Shown: one piece after another, positions 8,410 to 17,534 of the stretch
Numbering within the stretch: position 1 is the first letter of the stretch
Layout: every line of letters begins with the position of its first letter
NCBI GenBank assembly: GCA_023264875.1
Contig: JAHFUX010000007.1
Location: forward strand, 1-53,935
Direction of reading: 5' to 3'
From: Nitrosarchaeum sp.
GTDB lineage: Archaea > Thermoproteota > Nitrososphaeria > Nitrososphaerales > Nitrosopumilaceae
Length of the DNA stretch: 53,935 nt
Notes under the pieces: model-generated
What the model saw: only the letters and a program-made list of their open reading frames with translations
Database searches by the model: none
Told to the model about the DNA's origin: nothing
Program-made: the position numbers and the translations under genes

Positions 8410-9732
8410 TTGAAAAAGAAGAGTTTTGTTTGGCATCCAAATACACAGATGAGAGAATGGGATTCATTTAATGAGATTGTCAAAGCCAAAGGAATGTGGA
8501 TTACAGATTCAGATGGGAATAATCTTTTGGATGGAGTTGCATCAATGTGGTGTAATGTGTGGGGCCATTCCAAACCTGAATTAGTCAATGCAATTGCAAC
8601 ACAAAGTAAGAAACTCCAACATTCATCTATGTTTAATTTAACAAATCAACCTGCAGAAAAACTAGCAGAGAGCCTGGTAAAAATATCACCTGGAATGCAT
8701 AAAGTGTTTTATTCAGATAATGGTTCTTCTGCAATGGAAATTGCATTCAAGTTAGCATTACAATATTGGAATAACATTGGAGAAGGAAAGAAAACAAAGA
8801 TTGCAGCATTAGAAAATGGTTATCACGGTGATACGTTTGGTGCGATGGCTGTAGGTTATATTCCAGAATTTTTTGGTAAATTTAAAAAACAGTTATTCAC
8901 GACAATACAAACTCCAGTACCAAACAAGTATAGAATTCCTAAGGGATACAGTTATTTTGATTATCAGAATTTTTGCATAGATAAAATTGAAAAACAATTT
9001 TCCAAAGATGATAAAATTGCAGCATTTGTTATGGAAAGTGGAGCACAAGTTGCAGGAGGAGTAAACATATTTCCAAAAGGATTTCAAAGAAAAATAAGTA
9101 AACTATGTAAAAAATACAATGTGTTGCTAGTATTAGATGAAATAGCAACAGGTTTTGGACGTTTAGGTTCTATGATACAATATACAGAAGAAAAAAGCAT
9201 TCCCGATATTGTAGCATATGGAAAAATGTTAACGGGTGGATATTTGACTATGGCTGCAACTTTAACAAATAAAAAAATTTATGATTCATTTTTAGGTGAA
9301 TTTAATGATTGGAAGCATCTCTTTCATGGGCATACATTTACTGGAAATCCAATATCTGCTGCAGTTGCAAATGAAAATCTAAAATTATATCAAAAAAACA
9401 ATTTGATCAAAAAAATTCAAAAAACATCAAAAGTTTTTGAAAAATATTATGACAAAATAACAGAAATAAAAACAGTGGGAGACATTAGACACAAGGGAAT
9501 GCTTATGGGAATAGAGTTAGTCAAAGATAAAAAGAAAAAAATACCAATCAATCCTAAAAAATCAATAAACAAAATTTTCTTTGAAGCAGGAAAAAAACAT
9601 GGGATTTACCTTCGCACATTAGGCAATGTTGTCATGATTGTACCACCATTAGCAATATCTGAAGAAGAGTTAGATTTACTATTAAACAAAACAATAGCCA
9701 CCATCAAATCAGCACAAAACCAAATAGTATAG
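8410..9732 (+). CDS. bioA: Adenosylmethionine-8-amino-7-oxononanoate aminotransferase
   Basis: PLP-dependent class-III aminotransferase that converts 7-keto-8-aminopelargonate (KAPA) to 7,8-diaminopelargonate. Visible are the DNGSSAMEIAFKLALQYW and NGYHGDTFGAMAVG segments, the PLP-binding Asp in VLDEIATGFGR, and the Schiff-base Lys272 in YGKMLTGG. Full length (440 aa). The start is TTG at 8410; the first ATG codon comes 13 residues later, inside the conserved N-terminal segment (FVWHPNTQMREWD), so the TTG is needed. bioB follows 156 nt downstream on the same strand. Confidence 0.93.
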   Translation: MKKKSFVWHPNTQMREWDSFNEIVKAKGMWITDSDGNNLLDGVASMWCNVWGHSKPELVNAIATQSKKLQHSSMFNLTNQPAEKLAESLVKISPGMHKVFYSDNGSSAMEIAFKLALQYWNNIGEGKKTKIAALENGYHGDTFGAMAVGYIPEFFGKFKKQLFTTIQTPVPNKYRIPKGYSYFDYQNFCIDKIEKQFSKDDKIAAFVMESGAQVAGGVNIFPKGFQRKISKLCKKYNVLLVLDEIATGFGRLGSMIQYTEEKSIPDIVAYGKMLTGGYLTMAATLTNKKIYDSFLGEFNDWKHLFHGHTFTGNPISAAVANENLKLYQKNNLIKKIQKTSKVFEKYYDKITEIKTVGDIRHKGMLMGIELVKDKKKKIPINPKKSINKIFFEAGKKHGIYLRTLGNVVMIVPPLAISEEELDLLLNKTIATIKSAQNQIV

Positions 9733-9888
9733 ATATTAATCAATTACAAATAGTATGGGTTATCAATTCTTTAATCAACTTTACAAGATAAAAGCAACAA
9801 ATGAGGATTTTACAAAGTATGAATCATACGCATAAATGATGATTTTCATGTCACTAATCTTTTTTAATGGAATTTTAGGCAAAATATC

Positions 9889-10869
9889 ATGAGTGATATG
9901 TTGGAATTTATCAAAGAATGTCAAGAAAAGGTATTTTCAGGAATTGGAATATCAAGTAATGATGTTGAAAAACTGTTTAACATATCAGATGAAAACATCA
10001 AAGAATTAGCTAGAGCGGCAAATCAGATCACTAGAGATTTTAATGGAAATAAAATAGATGTAGAACAATTAAACAATATTAAAAAAAATGCATGTAGTGA
10101 AGATTGTTCATTCTGTGGTCAATCTGCATTTTTTGATACTAGAATTGAAACATATCAATTACCAACAGCAGAAGAAGTAGTGATTAAAGCAAGTAAAGCA
10201 AAAAAAGAAGGAGCAGAATCATACTGTCTTGTTGCAGCATGGAGAGAGCCATCTCCTAAAGATTTTGACAAAGTTTGTAATATCATTAAAGAAATTAACA
10301 ATAAAGTAGGGATTAATGTAGAGTGCAGTCTAGGATTTCTTACACCAAAACAAGCAAAAAAACTCAAAGAACTTAATGTAAAAAGGTATAATCATAATTT
10401 AGAAACTTCAAAATCAAAATTTCCAGAGATTTGTACTACACACACATATGATGACAGATTAAAAACACTACAAATTGCACGTGATGCAGGATTAGAACTG
10501 TGTACTGGTGGAATTATTGGGTTAGGAGAAACAAGAAAACAAAGAATGGAACTAGCACTGGAATTAGCCGCACTCTATCCTGAAGAGGTTACCATAAATA
10601 TACTGGTTCCAATTCCTGGAACTCCATTAGAATTACAAACAAAAATAGCAAATTCTGAGATTGTAAGGATGTTTTCAGTGATCAGATTTCTTTTACCAGA
10701 ATCTGTGATAAAAATTTCAGGTGGGAGAGAAACAAATCTTGATGATTCAGGTGAAGAGTTATTGCAAAGTGGCGCAAATGGTATAATCACATCAGGATAT
10801 CTTACAATGGGTGGAAATGACTCTGAAAAAGATTTTAAAATGATCAAGAAGATGGGCCTAGAAGCCTAA
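9889..10869 (+). CDS. bioB: Biotin synthase
   Basis: Radical-SAM enzyme that inserts sulfur into dethiobiotin. The cluster motif CxxxCxxC is Cys69, Cys73 and Cys76 (CSEDCSFCGQ). Further family marks are YNHNLETS, TYDDRLKTL and GGIIGLGET. At 326 aa it has normal length. It is downstream of bioA (gap 156 nt) and upstream of bioF (gap about 440 nt, with its own TATA-like element), so bioF may be separately transcribed. Confidence 0.94.
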   Translation: MSDMLEFIKECQEKVFSGIGISSNDVEKLFNISDENIKELARAANQITRDFNGNKIDVEQLNNIKKNACSEDCSFCGQSAFFDTRIETYQLPTAEEVVIKASKAKKEGAESYCLVAAWREPSPKDFDKVCNIIKEINNKVGINVECSLGFLTPKQAKKLKELNVKRYNHNLETSKSKFPEICTTHTYDDRLKTLQIARDAGLELCTGGIIGLGETRKQRMELALELAALYPEEVTINILVPIPGTPLELQTKIANSEIVRMFSVIRFLLPESVIKISGGRETNLDDSGEELLQSGANGIITSGYLTMGGNDSEKDFKMIKKMGLEA

Positions 10870-11312
10870 CAATCGTATTTTTCATATTAGATCTATACAA
10901 TAAAAATTGCAATTGCATAATTAACCCATGTAGAAAATTCTATGAAAAAACAATGACATATTTACCATAATTAAGAAATAACATGTTACTTAATCAAAAA
11001 AATAATCTCCACATTAGATTTTGTTATAATAAAAATTAAATTATGATTCAAATACTTTAACATTTAATTTTTTCTTTCTTTGAAACTTTAATTTTTTTAT
11101 TGCTAATTCTAATTCCACGATAGTTCTTTGATCTTCAAATGTTCTCTCTATACTGTTATCCAAATCTATTGTGTCATGTGTTGTGAAGATTTAAGATTTA
11201 CCGTGAATCTTGAGCCTGATTGGTCACACATGCATTTTGTAAGTATTAACATATAATTTAGAATTAACAACATGTTAGTTAAAAAACAACAAAATAAGAA
11301 AAGGATTTACGC
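10870..11312. other. Intergenic region bioB-bioF with a small degenerate-looking ORF
   Basis: This 443-base spacer is very AT-rich. On the minus strand 11041-11163 a frame with only a TTG start would give 40 residues ending in a basic helix (VELELAIKKLKFQRKKK); upstream of it the same frame meets a stop after a few more coding-like codons. It may be a remnant or a tiny gene. On the plus strand a TATA-like ATATAATTTA lies at 11251-11260, 53 nt before bioF, and a motif shared with the psmA upstream region lies near 11207-11236. I see nothing else. Confidence 0.4.
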
Positions 11313-12470
11313 ATGATTAATTTCAATTTAGAACAGTCAGTCTTGAATCATAAACTAAGCTTTGTAGATTTGGAATTAGAGCAAATAAAACAAAACAATC
11401 TTTATAGAAAATTAAGATATGGTAAATCAAATCACGCACATATTACAATTAATGGAAAAAAATTACTAAACCTTTGTTCAAATGATTATTTGGGAATGCC
11501 AGTTACAAAAATAAAAATAAAACAAATGCAATCAAGCTCAAGATTAGTTTCAGGAAATGACGAATCATATAAAACACTAGAAAAAAAACTTGCAAAACAT
11601 AAATCACAACAAACTAGTTTGATTTATCCTACAGGATATATGGCTAATTTAGGTTCGATTACGGCGGTTGCAAAAAAAGGAGATTTAATTTTAAGTGACG
11701 AATTAAATCATGCAAGTATAATTGAGTCATGCAAGCTTGCAGAAGCAAAAGTTTCAATTTACAAACATAATGACATGGGTGATTTAAATAAAAAACTCAA
11801 ACAAAAAGGTAAAAACAAATTTGTTATCACCGAAGGAGTATTTAGTATGGATGGAGATTTCTCAAAACTAAAAGAGATCACAGAAATTGTACAAAAATCA
11901 AAAGCAATTACCATACTTGATGATGCACATGGAGATTTTGTTATTGGTACAGATGGAAAAGGAACTCCAAATTACTTTAATGTCACAAAAAAAATTGATT
12001 TGTATATTAGCAGCCTAAGTAAAGGTCTAGGATCATTTGGAGGATATGTGTCATCACAAAATAATGTAATAGACTTGTGCATAAACAAATCAAAATCTTT
12101 TATCTACACTTCAGCACTGCCATCATTTTTAGTTGAATATTCATTGAAAAGATTTGAATCAAATAGAGAAAAACAAAGAAAAAAACTAGAAAACAATACA
12201 AACCTACTTGCTAAAGGTTTGAGACAAATAGGTTATCAAATTGATTCAAAAACACACATCATTCCAATTATCATTGGTAAAGAAAAAACAGCAATGAATT
12301 TTGGAGAATTTCTCTTTGAAAAAGGAGTATTTGCCCAACCCATAAGATATCCAACTGTTCCTAAAAACAAAGCAAGATTAAGAATATCAGTTACCGCTTG
12401 GTTATCTAGGAAAGATATCAATATCACATTGGCTATTTTTGAACAAGCTGCTAAAAAATTCAAAACATGA
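11313..12470 (+). CDS. bioF: 8-amino-7-oxononanoate synthase (KAPA synthase)
   Basis: PLP-dependent alpha-oxoamine synthase joining pimeloyl thioester and L-alanine, the first committed late step of biotin synthesis. The fold-I marks are CSNDYLG, SSRLVSGNDESYKTLE, LNHAS, ILDDAHGDF and the Schiff-base Lys237 in ISSLSKGLGSFGG. At 385 aa it is complete. ATG 11313 follows a TATA-like box at 11251-11260. No bioC, bioH or bioW is in the window, so the origin of the pimeloyl precursor is not visible here. Confidence 0.92.
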   Translation: MINFNLEQSVLNHKLSFVDLELEQIKQNNLYRKLRYGKSNHAHITINGKKLLNLCSNDYLGMPVTKIKIKQMQSSSRLVSGNDESYKTLEKKLAKHKSQQTSLIYPTGYMANLGSITAVAKKGDLILSDELNHASIIESCKLAEAKVSIYKHNDMGDLNKKLKQKGKNKFVITEGVFSMDGDFSKLKEITEIVQKSKAITILDDAHGDFVIGTDGKGTPNYFNVTKKIDLYISSLSKGLGSFGGYVSSQNNVIDLCINKSKSFIYTSALPSFLVEYSLKRFESNREKQRKKLENNTNLLAKGLRQIGYQIDSKTHIIPIIIGKEKTAMNFGEFLFEKGVFAQPIRYPTVPKNKARLRISVTAWLSRKDINITLAIFEQAAKKFKT

Positions 12471-12653
12471 ATCAAAAATCAGCGTTTAATGTGTAAAACT
12501 GCATTCATAGCATATAACAAATTCAAAATGAGTGATTATAGGCAAAATTGGAAACAATAAAAGAATTAATCAAAACAGAAAGATGATCGTAATAATAATA
12601 ATTTTGGTGTTAATTTTTGACCATATTTAGAATATAGAAACAGCCACTATTCA

Positions 12654-12758
12654 TTATCTGAACATATCAAAGCCACCGACAGCGGGTGAACCAATAAAAA
12701 CAGCAAATGCAACAATAATGCCTAAAACAATACCCACAATAACAAAACGCTTGTTCAT
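12654..12758 (-). CDS. Single-span membrane microprotein (34 aa)
   Basis: The frame from ATG at 12758 encodes MNKRFVIVGIVLGIIVAFAVF followed by IGSPAVGGFDMFR: a positive N-terminus, one hydrophobic helix of about 18 residues, and a short Gly/Pro-rich outer tail. That is a textbook single-pass topology, unlikely by chance in so short a frame. It lies in the bioF-ccdA spacer, divergent from ccdA. Function unknown. Confidence 0.55.
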   Translation of the reverse strand: MNKRFVIVGIVLGIIVAFAVFIGSPAVGGFDMFR

Positions 12759-12853
12759 GCTACAAACAGTTCTAACCTAGATAAAAACGAAATGTCTTTG
12801 CATCAGACAAGATTTGGAACAATCTTTTAAAAGAAAAATTTACACTTTAATTC

Positions 12854-13585
12854 ATGACAGATGTCACAATACTTGTAGCCATAATTGCTGGCCTAGGATC
12901 ATTTGTTGCCCCATGCATACTTCCAATGATCCCAGCTTTTCTTGCATACATATCAGGTACTACAGTTACAGAACTTGGTTCTAAAAGTGGATCTGCCATC
13001 TCAATTAACAGAACTAACATAATCCTAAATACTGTATTTTTTGTATTAGGATTTTCAGTAGTATTTTCGGCTTTGGGTGTTTTAATTAATAGCGTTCTAT
13101 CTGGTGTAGCTGGAGACATATTACAAAGTTTAAGCTATATTGGAGGAATAATCATCATATCATTTGGAATATTTTTGTTATTATCAACAAAGATCAGAAC
13201 TCTAAATGTAGAAAAGAAATTTTTTCCAAAAAGAAAAAAATCAAGTTATCCGCTATCTTTTGTATTTGGCCTAGCTTTTGCCGCTGGATGGACTCCATGT
13301 GTAGGCCCTATACTTGGAACGATTCTAACTTTAGCTGCAACTACTCCATCAGTATCATTTCATTTGTTATTGGCATATTCTTTAGGCTTGGGAATTCCAT
13401 TTGTTATGATGGGTGTATTTTTCTCAAGGGCTACAAGAGTAATTAGAGCAATGAGCAAGCATCTAAAATATTACAATTTGATATTAGGTGGATTTATCAT
13501 AATTTTGGGAATTCTTGTATTTACAAATCAGCTTGCATACATTGCAAACTTTCCACTTTTAAATGAGCTGATATCATTAGGGTGA
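12854..13585 (+). CDS. CcdA/DsbD-type transmembrane electron carrier
   Basis: A membrane protein of about six helices in the CcdA family, which passes reducing equivalents from cytoplasmic thioredoxin across the membrane. The two signature cysteines are visible: Cys21 in FVAPCILPMIPAF and Cys149 in GWTPCVGPILGT, one in each three-helix repeat. At 243 aa it is full length. The next gene, 4 nt downstream, is a DipZ-like thioredoxin, its likely partner on the outside. Confidence 0.9.
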   Translation: MTDVTILVAIIAGLGSFVAPCILPMIPAFLAYISGTTVTELGSKSGSAISINRTNIILNTVFFVLGFSVVFSALGVLINSVLSGVAGDILQSLSYIGGIIIISFGIFLLLSTKIRTLNVEKKFFPKRKKSSYPLSFVFGLAFAAGWTPCVGPILGTILTLAATTPSVSFHLLLAYSLGLGIPFVMMGVFFSRATRVIRAMSKHLKYYNLILGGFIIILGILVFTNQLAYIANFPLLNELISLG

Positions 13586-13589
13586 TCAT

Positions 13590-14711
13590 ATGAGAACAGA
13601 AATAAAGATTCCATTAATTTTAGGAATAGTAATTGTATCTGCAGTGATAGGATTCAGTCTATTTTTATCATCTCTAGAATCTCAAGTTTTAGAATTCAAA
13701 AATGGAGACAATCAAACAAATATTGTAACTAATGAAAATAAAATAAATAAATCTGAATTCAAAAAAGCTCCAAAATTAGTTGGAATATCAGAATACATCA
13801 ATACACTCCCTGATGAATTACAAGAAAAAATTGATCAAAGCGTAGTATTGTATGATATCTGGACTTATAGTTGCATCAATTGTATTCGTACTTTACCTTT
13901 TATTACATCGTGGAATGAAAAGTATGCTGATGAAGGCTTGTTGATAATTGGCATTCATTCTCCGGAATTTGAATTTGAAAAAGATGTTACAAATGTAAAA
14001 AATGCTGTAGCAAAATATGGCATAAAATATCCTGTGGTGCTTGATAATGAAAAGAAAACATGGAAGGCGTTTGAAAATAATTATTGGCCTCGCAAGTATA
14101 TTGCAGATCATGAAGGATATATTAGATATGATCACATTGGAGAAGGAGGATATCAAGAGACTGAAAAAGTAATTCAGAAATTACTCAAAGAAAGATCTGA
14201 CTCTATGGGAATAGAACCGATACTAGATGAAGAACTAGTACAAATAAAAGAATTTGAGCATTCTTGGATTAGAACACCTGAATTGTATTTCGGGTATGAT
14301 TTTGCCACCGGAAGAAATCAACTTGGAAGTCCAGAAGGATTCAAACCAAATCAAGATGTCATATATTCTATCCCAAAATCGACGCAACTCCATTACTTCT
14401 ATCTTGATGGAACATGGAAGAATTTGGAAGGGAGTATGAAGTTAGTTTCTAATTCAGGCTCTATTGTTCTTCCATACAGTGGAAAAGAGGTCAATATTGT
14501 AACTGCTGGTGAAGCTAATCTAAGAATTAACATTGATGGTATGACTATTGACCCTTCAATATATGGAAAAGATGTAGGAGTTAATGGACAAGTACATGTG
14601 CATGAACCAAGATTGTATAATATTGTCCAGACAGATAAGCCTGAAGAACATACTCTAGAAATATTTGTAGAGACTCCAGGATTTCAAATATACACATTTA
14701 CCTTTGGCTAA
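13590..14711 (+). CDS. DipZ-like membrane-anchored thioredoxin
   Basis: An N-terminal membrane anchor (residues 7-27) is followed by a linker and a TlpA/AhpC-type thioredoxin domain (about 80-200) with active site Cys95-Ile-Asn-Cys98 in DIWTYSCINCIRTLPF. The C-terminal 150 residues (RTPELYFGYDFATGRNQ to the end) form a beta-rich domain that resembles the C-terminal region of DipZ. In bacterial DipZ the CcdA-like part, thioredoxin and this domain are one chain; here they are two adjacent genes 4 nt apart. Likely role: receiving electrons from CcdA to keep extracytoplasmic thiols reduced. Confidence 0.85.
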   Translation: MRTEIKIPLILGIVIVSAVIGFSLFLSSLESQVLEFKNGDNQTNIVTNENKINKSEFKKAPKLVGISEYINTLPDELQEKIDQSVVLYDIWTYSCINCIRTLPFITSWNEKYADEGLLIIGIHSPEFEFEKDVTNVKNAVAKYGIKYPVVLDNEKKTWKAFENNYWPRKYIADHEGYIRYDHIGEGGYQETEKVIQKLLKERSDSMGIEPILDEELVQIKEFEHSWIRTPELYFGYDFATGRNQLGSPEGFKPNQDVIYSIPKSTQLHYFYLDGTWKNLEGSMKLVSNSGSIVLPYSGKEVNIVTAGEANLRINIDGMTIDPSIYGKDVGVNGQVHVHEPRLYNIVQTDKPEEHTLEIFVETPGFQIYTFTFG

Positions 14712-14807
14712 CATGTAACCAAACCCCCATGTTACTGTGGTTACACATACGCTAGTGACAAATTCATTTAAAACAAAATTTCACATCATTAATGAGGAAA
14801 TAAAGAT

Positions 14808-15461
14808 TTGATAAGTAATTCATGGAATAAAGCGGAAGGAGAAAGCATTTCTCAAAGAGTAATGAGTAGAGTAAAGCCAGATATTCCATTAAAAACAAGA
14901 ATTGAAGAGGCACAAAGAAAATTACAATTTCAAATTAGCAAATTAGAGGGAATTACAGAAAAGTTACAAATTAAACATGACGGAATTTTTGAAAAGGTGG
15001 TTAATGCTCAAAAGTCACATAATAATGCATATGCTCAGGCATATGCAAATGAACTGGTTCAAGTTAGAAAGATGAAAAATATGGTAAGCGGAGCAAAACT
15101 ATCAATGGAGCAAATTCAGTTAAGACTCAATACAGTATCAGAACTTGGAGATGTTGTAGTAACACTTAGTCCGTGCATGTCAATAATCAGGGGATTAAGT
15201 CCATCACTTAGTGGAATAATGCCAGAAGCAACATCATCCATGCAAGACTTGTCACAAATATTAGGAGACGTAATGACGGGCTCTTCAATTGAAGGAAGTG
15301 ATTTGATGAACACGGGAAGTGTTACAAGTGCAGACACACTAGCAATTCTTGAAGAGGCACATTCAGTAATTGCAGGACAAACAAAATCATCAATTCCAGA
15401 CATTCCAGACAATCTAAAACATGAAATTATTCAGAGAAGAACATCCGATGTTTTAATTTGA
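14808..15461 (+). CDS. ESCRT-III/Snf7-like CdvB paralogue
   Basis: The 217-aa protein has the charged helical hairpin of archaeal ESCRT-III (IPLKTRIEEAQRKLQFQISKLEGITEKLQ; KSHNNAYAQAYANELVQVRKMKNM), then later helices with MPEATSSMQDLSQILGDV. The end (IPDIPDNLKH) has spaced prolines that could act like a MIM2 element for the Vps4/CdvC ATPase. Family role: filaments that remodel membrane during cell division. Thaumarchaea carry several CdvB paralogues; this one is not next to cdvA or cdvC. The start is TTG, with GAGG 14 nt before it. Confidence 0.85.
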   Translation: MISNSWNKAEGESISQRVMSRVKPDIPLKTRIEEAQRKLQFQISKLEGITEKLQIKHDGIFEKVVNAQKSHNNAYAQAYANELVQVRKMKNMVSGAKLSMEQIQLRLNTVSELGDVVVTLSPCMSIIRGLSPSLSGIMPEATSSMQDLSQILGDVMTGSSIEGSDLMNTGSVTSADTLAILEEAHSVIAGQTKSSIPDIPDNLKHEIIQRRTSDVLI

Positions 15462-15474
15462 TTAAGATCTAATT

Positions 15475-15816
15475 TTATTTTATTTTCTTTTTACTTTTTT
15501 GAATTAAGATTTTTTTAATTCTAGATATTGTGGGATAACTGTATCCTCTACGTCTATAATTGGCAATCATCATTTTCCAATTTTTTAATCTCCATTGAGC
15601 TTGCTCGGATGTAACAGAATGGACTTCTTTTTGAATAATACTTTTTCTTCCAACTTTTAGCGTGCCAGCATCTTTTGCAGACCATCGATTTTTGGCAAAC
15701 TTTAGACCAGAGAGAATATCATCAAGGGGCATTTCCTTAAGATACTCCCGTAGTTTTTTTAATTCAGATTCAGTAGGTTGTTGTGATATTTGTAATTCGA
15801 TTATGGGTTTTTGCAT
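15475..15816 (-). CDS. Basic conserved hypothetical protein
   Basis: I do not recognise this 113-aa protein. It begins with an acidic helical part (TESELKKLREYLKEMPLDDILSGL) and ends strongly basic (WRLKNWKMMIANYRRRGYSYPTISRIKKILIQKSKKKIK), so nucleic-acid binding is possible. No Cys pairs or membrane segment. It is convergent with the CdvB paralogue, 13 nt from its stop. Confidence 0.65.
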   Translation of the reverse strand: MQKPIIELQISQQPTESELKKLREYLKEMPLDDILSGLKFAKNRWSAKDAGTLKVGRKSIIQKEVHSVTSEQAQWRLKNWKMMIANYRRRGYSYPTISRIKKILIQKSKKKIK

Positions 15817-15910
15817 GAAATTATTAGAAACTAATAGTTTAAGAATTCTTGCTGAATCAAATTTAACTAAAACAGGAAATAAATGAAAAGGGATTCACTA
15901 TTGAAACAGG

Positions 15911-16033
15911 CTAGCAATCAATGATTGCCAAGCTAGAATTTTTACAAATTTCCATATACATCGCAATTCCAAAAATTAGTGTAGCAAATACTACCAATGG
16001 GATTAGGATGAAAATTTTTGTCTTTAAACCCAT
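15911..16033 (-). CDS. Single-span membrane microprotein (40 aa)
   Basis: ATG at 16033 gives MGLKTKIFILIPLVVFATLI followed by FGIAMYMEICKNSSLAIIDC: two N-terminal lysines, one hydrophobic helix of about 20 residues, then a short tail with two cysteines. The topology argues for a real gene. The stop region contains a small inverted repeat (GCAATCA/TGATTGC at 15914-15928). It sits between two other minus-strand genes. Function unknown. Confidence 0.55.
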   Translation of the reverse strand: MGLKTKIFILIPLVVFATLIFGIAMYMEICKNSSLAIIDC

Positions 16034-16072
16034 ATTATGGATTAAACGTATTCATATAAAATTGTCACAGAT

Positions 16073-16489
16073 CTAATCAATTATGATGGTTAACGTTCCT
16101 TTGGTTTTTGGATTTTGTAGTAGTGATATCATCTCTCTTGGGATAAGATCAGATGCTTTATTGCATTTAACAGCCAATGTTCTAGGACATACGAAGTTAC
16201 TTTTTCTAATTACGATGTCATCCATATGAGTAAGAACAAGATTCTCATGACCTCTGCCCTCAACATTAAATTCATGTTTACCTACTTTGATTGAAAACAA
16301 TACTTTTGAATTTGGATTTTGCAATTTTTTTTTTAATGAGGACGGTAAATCGGCACAGCCAGATGATGCATTAACTCCAATAATACAATCACCACTTGGA
16401 GTAAGATGCGATTCTTTTGTGATTTCAATTGTTTTCTGATGATTTGATCTAATATTCTCATGTCCAGAAAATTGAATTTCAAATCTCAC
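16073..16489 (-). CDS. DUF371 family protein
   Basis: Resembles archaeal DUF371: an opening FSGHENIRSNHQKTIEIT, then LTPSGDCIIGV, and a second similar half (EGRGHENLVLTH.DDIVIRKS and CPRTLAVKCNKASDLIPREMI). The repeated GHEN motif indicates an internal duplication. No reaction is known for the family. The frame can start at TTG 16513, but GTG at 16489 (VRFEIQFSGHENI) fits the usual DUF371 N-terminus better and is used here. Confidence 0.75.
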   Translation of the reverse strand: MRFEIQFSGHENIRSNHQKTIEITKESHLTPSGDCIIGVNASSGCADLPSSLKKKLQNPNSKVLFSIKVGKHEFNVEGRGHENLVLTHMDDIVIRKSNFVCPRTLAVKCNKASDLIPREMISLLQNPKTKGTLTIIID

Positions 16490-16733
16490 GGCAGTATAAA
16501 TAGCCAGACTCAAATTAAACTTTCTTGGATTTTTTGCTCATATTAAGAAAACACTATTCTATTGAAATGAAATACTGGATTAATGCATATTTTTATAGAA
16601 AAAAGTATACCATCTATTTAATTTAATCAGAAAACAAAAATGATTTTTATTAAAATACCATGATCTATGGCATTACTTGAATATTGAGCCTGATCTATCA
16701 TCATGCATAAATTTTAGTAAAGACAAGTAACGC

Positions 16734-16743
16734 TTTAATTAAA
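16734..16743 (+). promoter_or_regulatory. TATA-like promoter element for psmA
   Basis: TTTAATTAAA is centred 26 nt before the psmA ATG (16765), the spacing expected between an archaeal TATA box and the transcription start. If it is used, the message begins at or next to the start codon and is leaderless, consistent with the absence of a Shine-Dalgarno sequence there. Confidence 0.5.
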
Positions 16744-16764
16744 CTTTCAAAGCACTGAAATCAA

Positions 16765-17502
16765 ATGCTTCCTGCACAACAAGGTTATGATAGAGCAATC
16801 ACGGTATTTTCACCAGATGGTAGACTTTACCAAGTAGAATATGCCATTGAAACTGTAAGAAGAGGAACAATTGCAGTTGGAATAAAATCCAAAGAAGGAA
16901 TTGTAATTGCAGTGGAAGAAAAACCAAGAAAATTACAGATAACAGATATTGCTCAAAAAATATTTCAAATTGATGATCATGTAGGAGTAGCTGCTGCAGG
17001 ATACATCCCAGATGCCAGAAGTCAAGTAGATAATGCAAGGTTCTTTTCTCAAAGTAATAAGATGATTTATGATGAAGCAGTGGAAGTTGAAACAATTGCA
17101 AAACATTTAGCTGATCAATGTCAACAGTTTACACAATATGCAGGAGTAAGACCTTTCGGAGTTGCATTAATTTTAGGTGGAGTAGTTAACAATAATGCTC
17201 AGCTTTACCTAACAGATCCAAGTGGAACTTACATTTCATATGATGCAATTGCAATTGGTTCAGGGTCAGATCAAGTAACTGATTTTCTAGAGAAAACATA
17301 CAAGAAGGAATTATCTTTAGATGATGCATCAGTATTAGCATCTGCAGCAATTTATCTATCAAGTGAAGATAAAGAAGGGACAAGTCACATTAGAATGGCA
17401 CAAATCAAATCAAAAACAAGTCTATTTGAATTAGTATCAGATGAACAAATAGCAAAATATGCAAAAATAGCTAAAGAAAAATATCCTCATGAAAAAAAAT
17501 AG
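16765..17502 (+). CDS. psmA: Proteasome alpha subunit
   Basis: Forms the outer heptameric rings of the 20S proteasome. The alpha signature is plain: GYDRAITVFSPDGRLYQVEYAIETVRRG, with the H0 helix that gates the pore and lacking the catalytic Thr of beta subunits. GVAAAGYIPDAR and RPFGVALILGG follow as in the family; 245 aa is normal. It starts the plus-strand block that leads, 32 nt later, into the SPOUT protein and then the ribosomal cluster. Confidence 0.95.
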   Translation: MLPAQQGYDRAITVFSPDGRLYQVEYAIETVRRGTIAVGIKSKEGIVIAVEEKPRKLQITDIAQKIFQIDDHVGVAAAGYIPDARSQVDNARFFSQSNKMIYDEAVEVETIAKHLADQCQQFTQYAGVRPFGVALILGGVVNNNAQLYLTDPSGTYISYDAIAIGSGSDQVTDFLEKTYKKELSLDDASVLASAAIYLSSEDKEGTSHIRMAQIKSKTSLFELVSDEQIAKYAKIAKEKYPHEKK

Positions 17503-17534
17503 TAAGTTACAACTAAATATGTGATTAAATTACT

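Noticed and set aside
9755-9835. 26-codon plus-strand frame between bioA and bioB
   Set aside because: Looks mildly coding, but no start signal and no coupling to either neighbour; could be chance.
16799-17101. Leu/Phe-rich 100-codon ORF opposite psmA
   Set aside because: It is a mirror of the coding pattern of psmA on the other strand; composition (Leu, His, Gln runs) is not that of a protein gene here.
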